A stretch of DNA of 25,300 bases from an uncultured Collinsella sp. (GTDB lineage Bacteria; Actinomycetota; Coriobacteriia; Coriobacteriales; Coriobacteriaceae): positions 1 through 25,300 of the forward strand of contig URIJ01000008.1 of assembly GCA_900547835.1 (NCBI GenBank). The letters run 5' to 3'. This document shows positions 23,536-25,300 of this stretch, piece by piece. The notes under the pieces are model-generated. The model did not search any database and was not told where the DNA came from. It saw nothing but the letters and a program-made list of their open reading frames with translations. Positions within the stretch are counted from its first letter, which is position 1, and each line of letters starts with the position of its first letter. Both the position numbers and the translations under genes were made by a program.

Positions 23536-24396
23536 ATGACAACTTCGCCTTTGGCAAACCCCACGGCAACTAGGGAGCTGCTAGAGGAGTTTGGCCTTGC
23601 GACCAAGCATCGCCTGGGCCAAAACTTCCTGATCGACAACCATGTGATCGAACGTATCTGTGAGCTCGCTGAGCTTGCGGGCGATGAGCGCGTGCTCGAG
23701 GTCGGCCCGGGTTGCGGCACGCTGACGTTGGCCCTGCTGCAGGAGGCGGCGTGCGTTACGTCGATTGAGGCAGATCCCGAGCTTGAGCCGGTGCTTGACG
23801 CCCACGCCGCCGACTATGCCAACTTCCGCTTTATCATGGGCGATGCGCTCAAGGTGACGCCGGAGCAGATTGAGCAGGCCGCCGGTAGTGAACCCACGGT
23901 GTTTGTCGCGAATCTGCCCTATAACGTGGCGGCGACGATCATCCTTCAGTTCTTCCAGACGATGCCCGCGCTTAAGCGCGCTGTCGTCATGGTGCAAAAG
24001 GAGGTTGCAGATCGTATTGGCGTAACGCCGGGCAACAAGACCTATGGCGGCTACACGGCAAAGCTCGGTCTGTATGCGCAGGTGACGGGGCGCTTTGAGG
24101 TGCCGCCGCGCTGCTTTATGCCGGCACCGCATGTGGATTCTGCCGTGGTGCGCATCGACCGTGTTGACGGCGTGGTGCCCGAGGGGCTCGATCGCGAGTT
24201 TGTGGCCCGCGTGATTGACGCTGCATTTGCTCAGCGTCGCAAGACCATCCGCAATTCCATGAGCGCCAACGGTTTTGCTAAGGACGTGCTCGACGCCGCC
24301 TTTGAGGCCTGCGGTATCGCACCTACCACGCGCGCCGAGACGCTCGACGTCGCCGCCTTTGTCCGCTTGGCTCAGGAGCTTTCCCATGACGCCTAA
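23536..24396 (+). CDS. rsmA: 16S rRNA adenine dimethyltransferase
   Basis: Also known as KsgA. Dimethylates the two adjacent adenines near the 3' end of 16S rRNA, a late checkpoint in 30S assembly. The 286-residue protein has the family's LGQNFL motif (~27-32), SAM-binding EVGPGCGTLT (~55-64), and catalytic motif IV NLPYNV (~125-130). RFEVPPRCFMPAPHVDSAVV and a helical C-terminal domain (QRRKTIRNSM) follow. AAGGAGG precedes the ATG. It overlaps tatD by 11 bp, so the two are cotranslated. Together with RsgA and RsmI it makes three 30S-maturation factors in this window. Confidence 0.96.
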   Translation: MTTSPLANPTATRELLEEFGLATKHRLGQNFLIDNHVIERICELAELAGDERVLEVGPGCGTLTLALLQEAACVTSIEADPELEPVLDAHAADYANFRFIMGDALKVTPEQIEQAAGSEPTVFVANLPYNVAATIILQFFQTMPALKRAVVMVQKEVADRIGVTPGNKTYGGYTAKLGLYAQVTGRFEVPPRCFMPAPHVDSAVVRIDRVDGVVPEGLDREFVARVIDAAFAQRRKTIRNSMSANGFAKDVLDAAFEACGIAPTTRAETLDVAAFVRLAQELSHDA

Positions 24397-25300
24397 TGTC
24401 GAACGCGTGACGTTTACCAAGAAAAAGAAGACGGTTGCTTGTCCCGTGCCCTTGGCGCCGCTTGCCGATACGCACGCGCACCTGCTTTCGTTTTGGGGCA
24501 AAGAAGTGCCCGAGACGCTCGTGCGCGCCAAAGCTGCGGGCGTCGACCTGTTGGTGACGATGTTCGACCCCATCGCTGACAAACGCAGCGTGACGGACTA
24601 TAGCGACTGGCTGGTGCGCGAGATTCTTCCGATGCAGGATATCCCGCAGATCAAGTATCTTGCCGGCGTGCATCCGTATGGCGCACCGGACTATACCGAT
24701 GATATCCATGCCCAGATTGTGACTGCGCTCGATGATCCCTTATGCGCCGGTATTGGCGAAATCGGCCTGGACTATCACATGGACTATGACGACGATATCG
24801 CGCCGGCACCCCATAACGTGCAGATTGATTGCATGGCGCGCCAGCTCGAGCTTGCCGTGCGCCGCAATGTGCCGGTGGAGCTGCACCTGCGTCACGAGGA
24901 CTCGGATGGGGAGCGCACCTCGCACGTTGATGCGTACAACGTACTGCGCGAGGTGGGTGTGCCCCAGGCTGGTTGTGTGCTGCACTGTTTTGGCGAGGAC
25001 CGCGCCACGATGGAGCGCTTTGTGGATTTGGGCTGCTATATCGCCTATGGCGGTGCGGCCACCTTTAAGCGCAACGACGATGTGCGCGAGGCATTTGCGG
25101 CAACCCCACTCGATCGAATTTTGTTCGAGACGGATTGCCCGTATATGGCTCCGGAGCCCATCCGCGGTCTTGAATGCGAGCCCGCAATGATCTCCATTAC
25201 GGCAAACACGCTGGTCAACGACCGTGTCGATCGTACCGGCGAGGATGCTGAGGCAATCGCGCAAGCCGCTTGGGAGAATGCCTGCAAACTTTTTCAAAAA
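24386..25300 (+). CDS. tatD: TatD-family metal-dependent hydrolase (3'-truncated by window)
   Basis: A TatD-family DNase/hydrolase with a TIM-barrel active site; 305 residues are visible and the frame stays open to the last base. The metal ligands are all present: H30 and H32 in DTHAHL, E125 in GEIGLDYH, H167 in ELHLRH, H200 in LHCF and D250 in FETDCP. The protein already exceeds the usual ~260 residues. It carries an extra N-terminal ~25 residues rich in lysine (TKKKKTVACP). AGGAG (24374-24378) lies seven bases before ATG 24386, inside the end of rsmA. metG, tatD and rsmA neighbouring each other is a common bacterial arrangement. Confidence 0.92.
   Translation, partial: MTPNVERVTFTKKKKTVACPVPLAPLADTHAHLLSFWGKEVPETLVRAKAAGVDLLVTMFDPIADKRSVTDYSDWLVREILPMQDIPQIKYLAGVHPYGAPDYTDDIHAQIVTALDDPLCAGIGEIGLDYHMDYDDDIAPAPHNVQIDCMARQLELAVRRNVPVELHLRHEDSDGERTSHVDAYNVLREVGVPQAGCVLHCFGEDRATMERFVDLGCYIAYGGAATFKRNDDVREAFAATPLDRILFETDCPYMAPEPIRGLECEPAMISITANTLVNDRVDRTGEDAEAIAQAAWENACKLFQK

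Overview
The window is about 25.3 kb of high-GC DNA, almost entirely coding, with strong GC3 bias. Protein flavour (a monoderm-type Tad pilus locus without a secretin, a short-form MetG, a Coriobacteriia-like nuclease-fold protein) suggests an actinobacterium of the class Coriobacteriia, most likely Collinsella or a close relative. This assignment is by recognition; no database was searched. The window looks chromosomal: housekeeping genes flank an accessory pilus locus, and no phage, transposase or CRISPR array was seen.

Layout. (1) 1-1391: the 3' part of an ECF/cobalt-type ABC transporter ATPase and a zinc-dependent phospholipase C-like protein. (2) 1388-4338, minus strand: a DUF559-like nuclease-fold protein and pyruvate kinase. 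They are separated by a strong terminator and an unexplained ~135-bp element with ~21-bp inverted ends. (3) 4780-8886: a SERCA/PMCA-type calcium P-ATPase whose leader can sequester its Shine-Dalgarno sequence, then the ribosome-assembly GTPase RsgA. A long palindrome and a terminator lie between them. (4) 9139-18726: one compact plus-strand operon of eleven genes for a Tad/Flp pilus: SAF-domain CpaB-like protein, CpaE/TadZ, TadA, TadB, TadC, two Flp-type prepilins, an unknown membrane protein, two TadE-like pseudopilins, a large TadG-like protein, and a DUF192 protein. Most junctions overlap (TGATG, ATGA, TAATG, GTGA), implying tight translational coupling. No prepilin peptidase is present, so it must be encoded elsewhere. 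(5) 18785-19335: a small toxin-antitoxin pair with a palindromic operator candidate. (6) 19459-19531: tRNA-Phe with its own promoter and terminator. (7) 19811-21757: a GH5 exo-1,3-glucanase-like protein lacking key catalytic residues, coupled to rsmI. (8) 21827-25300: metG, rsmA (ksgA) and tatD; tatD runs off the right edge.

The most notable observations are the GH5-like protein with NEP changed to DTP; a tadE gene whose best-fitting start is ATT overlapping the upstream stop; the paired inverted repeats upstream of the nuclease-like gene; the SD-sequestering leader of the calcium ATPase; a U:C mismatch in the acceptor stem of tRNA-Phe; and four pilin-type proteins sharing an A|Q-x-T-[TV]-E processing site.
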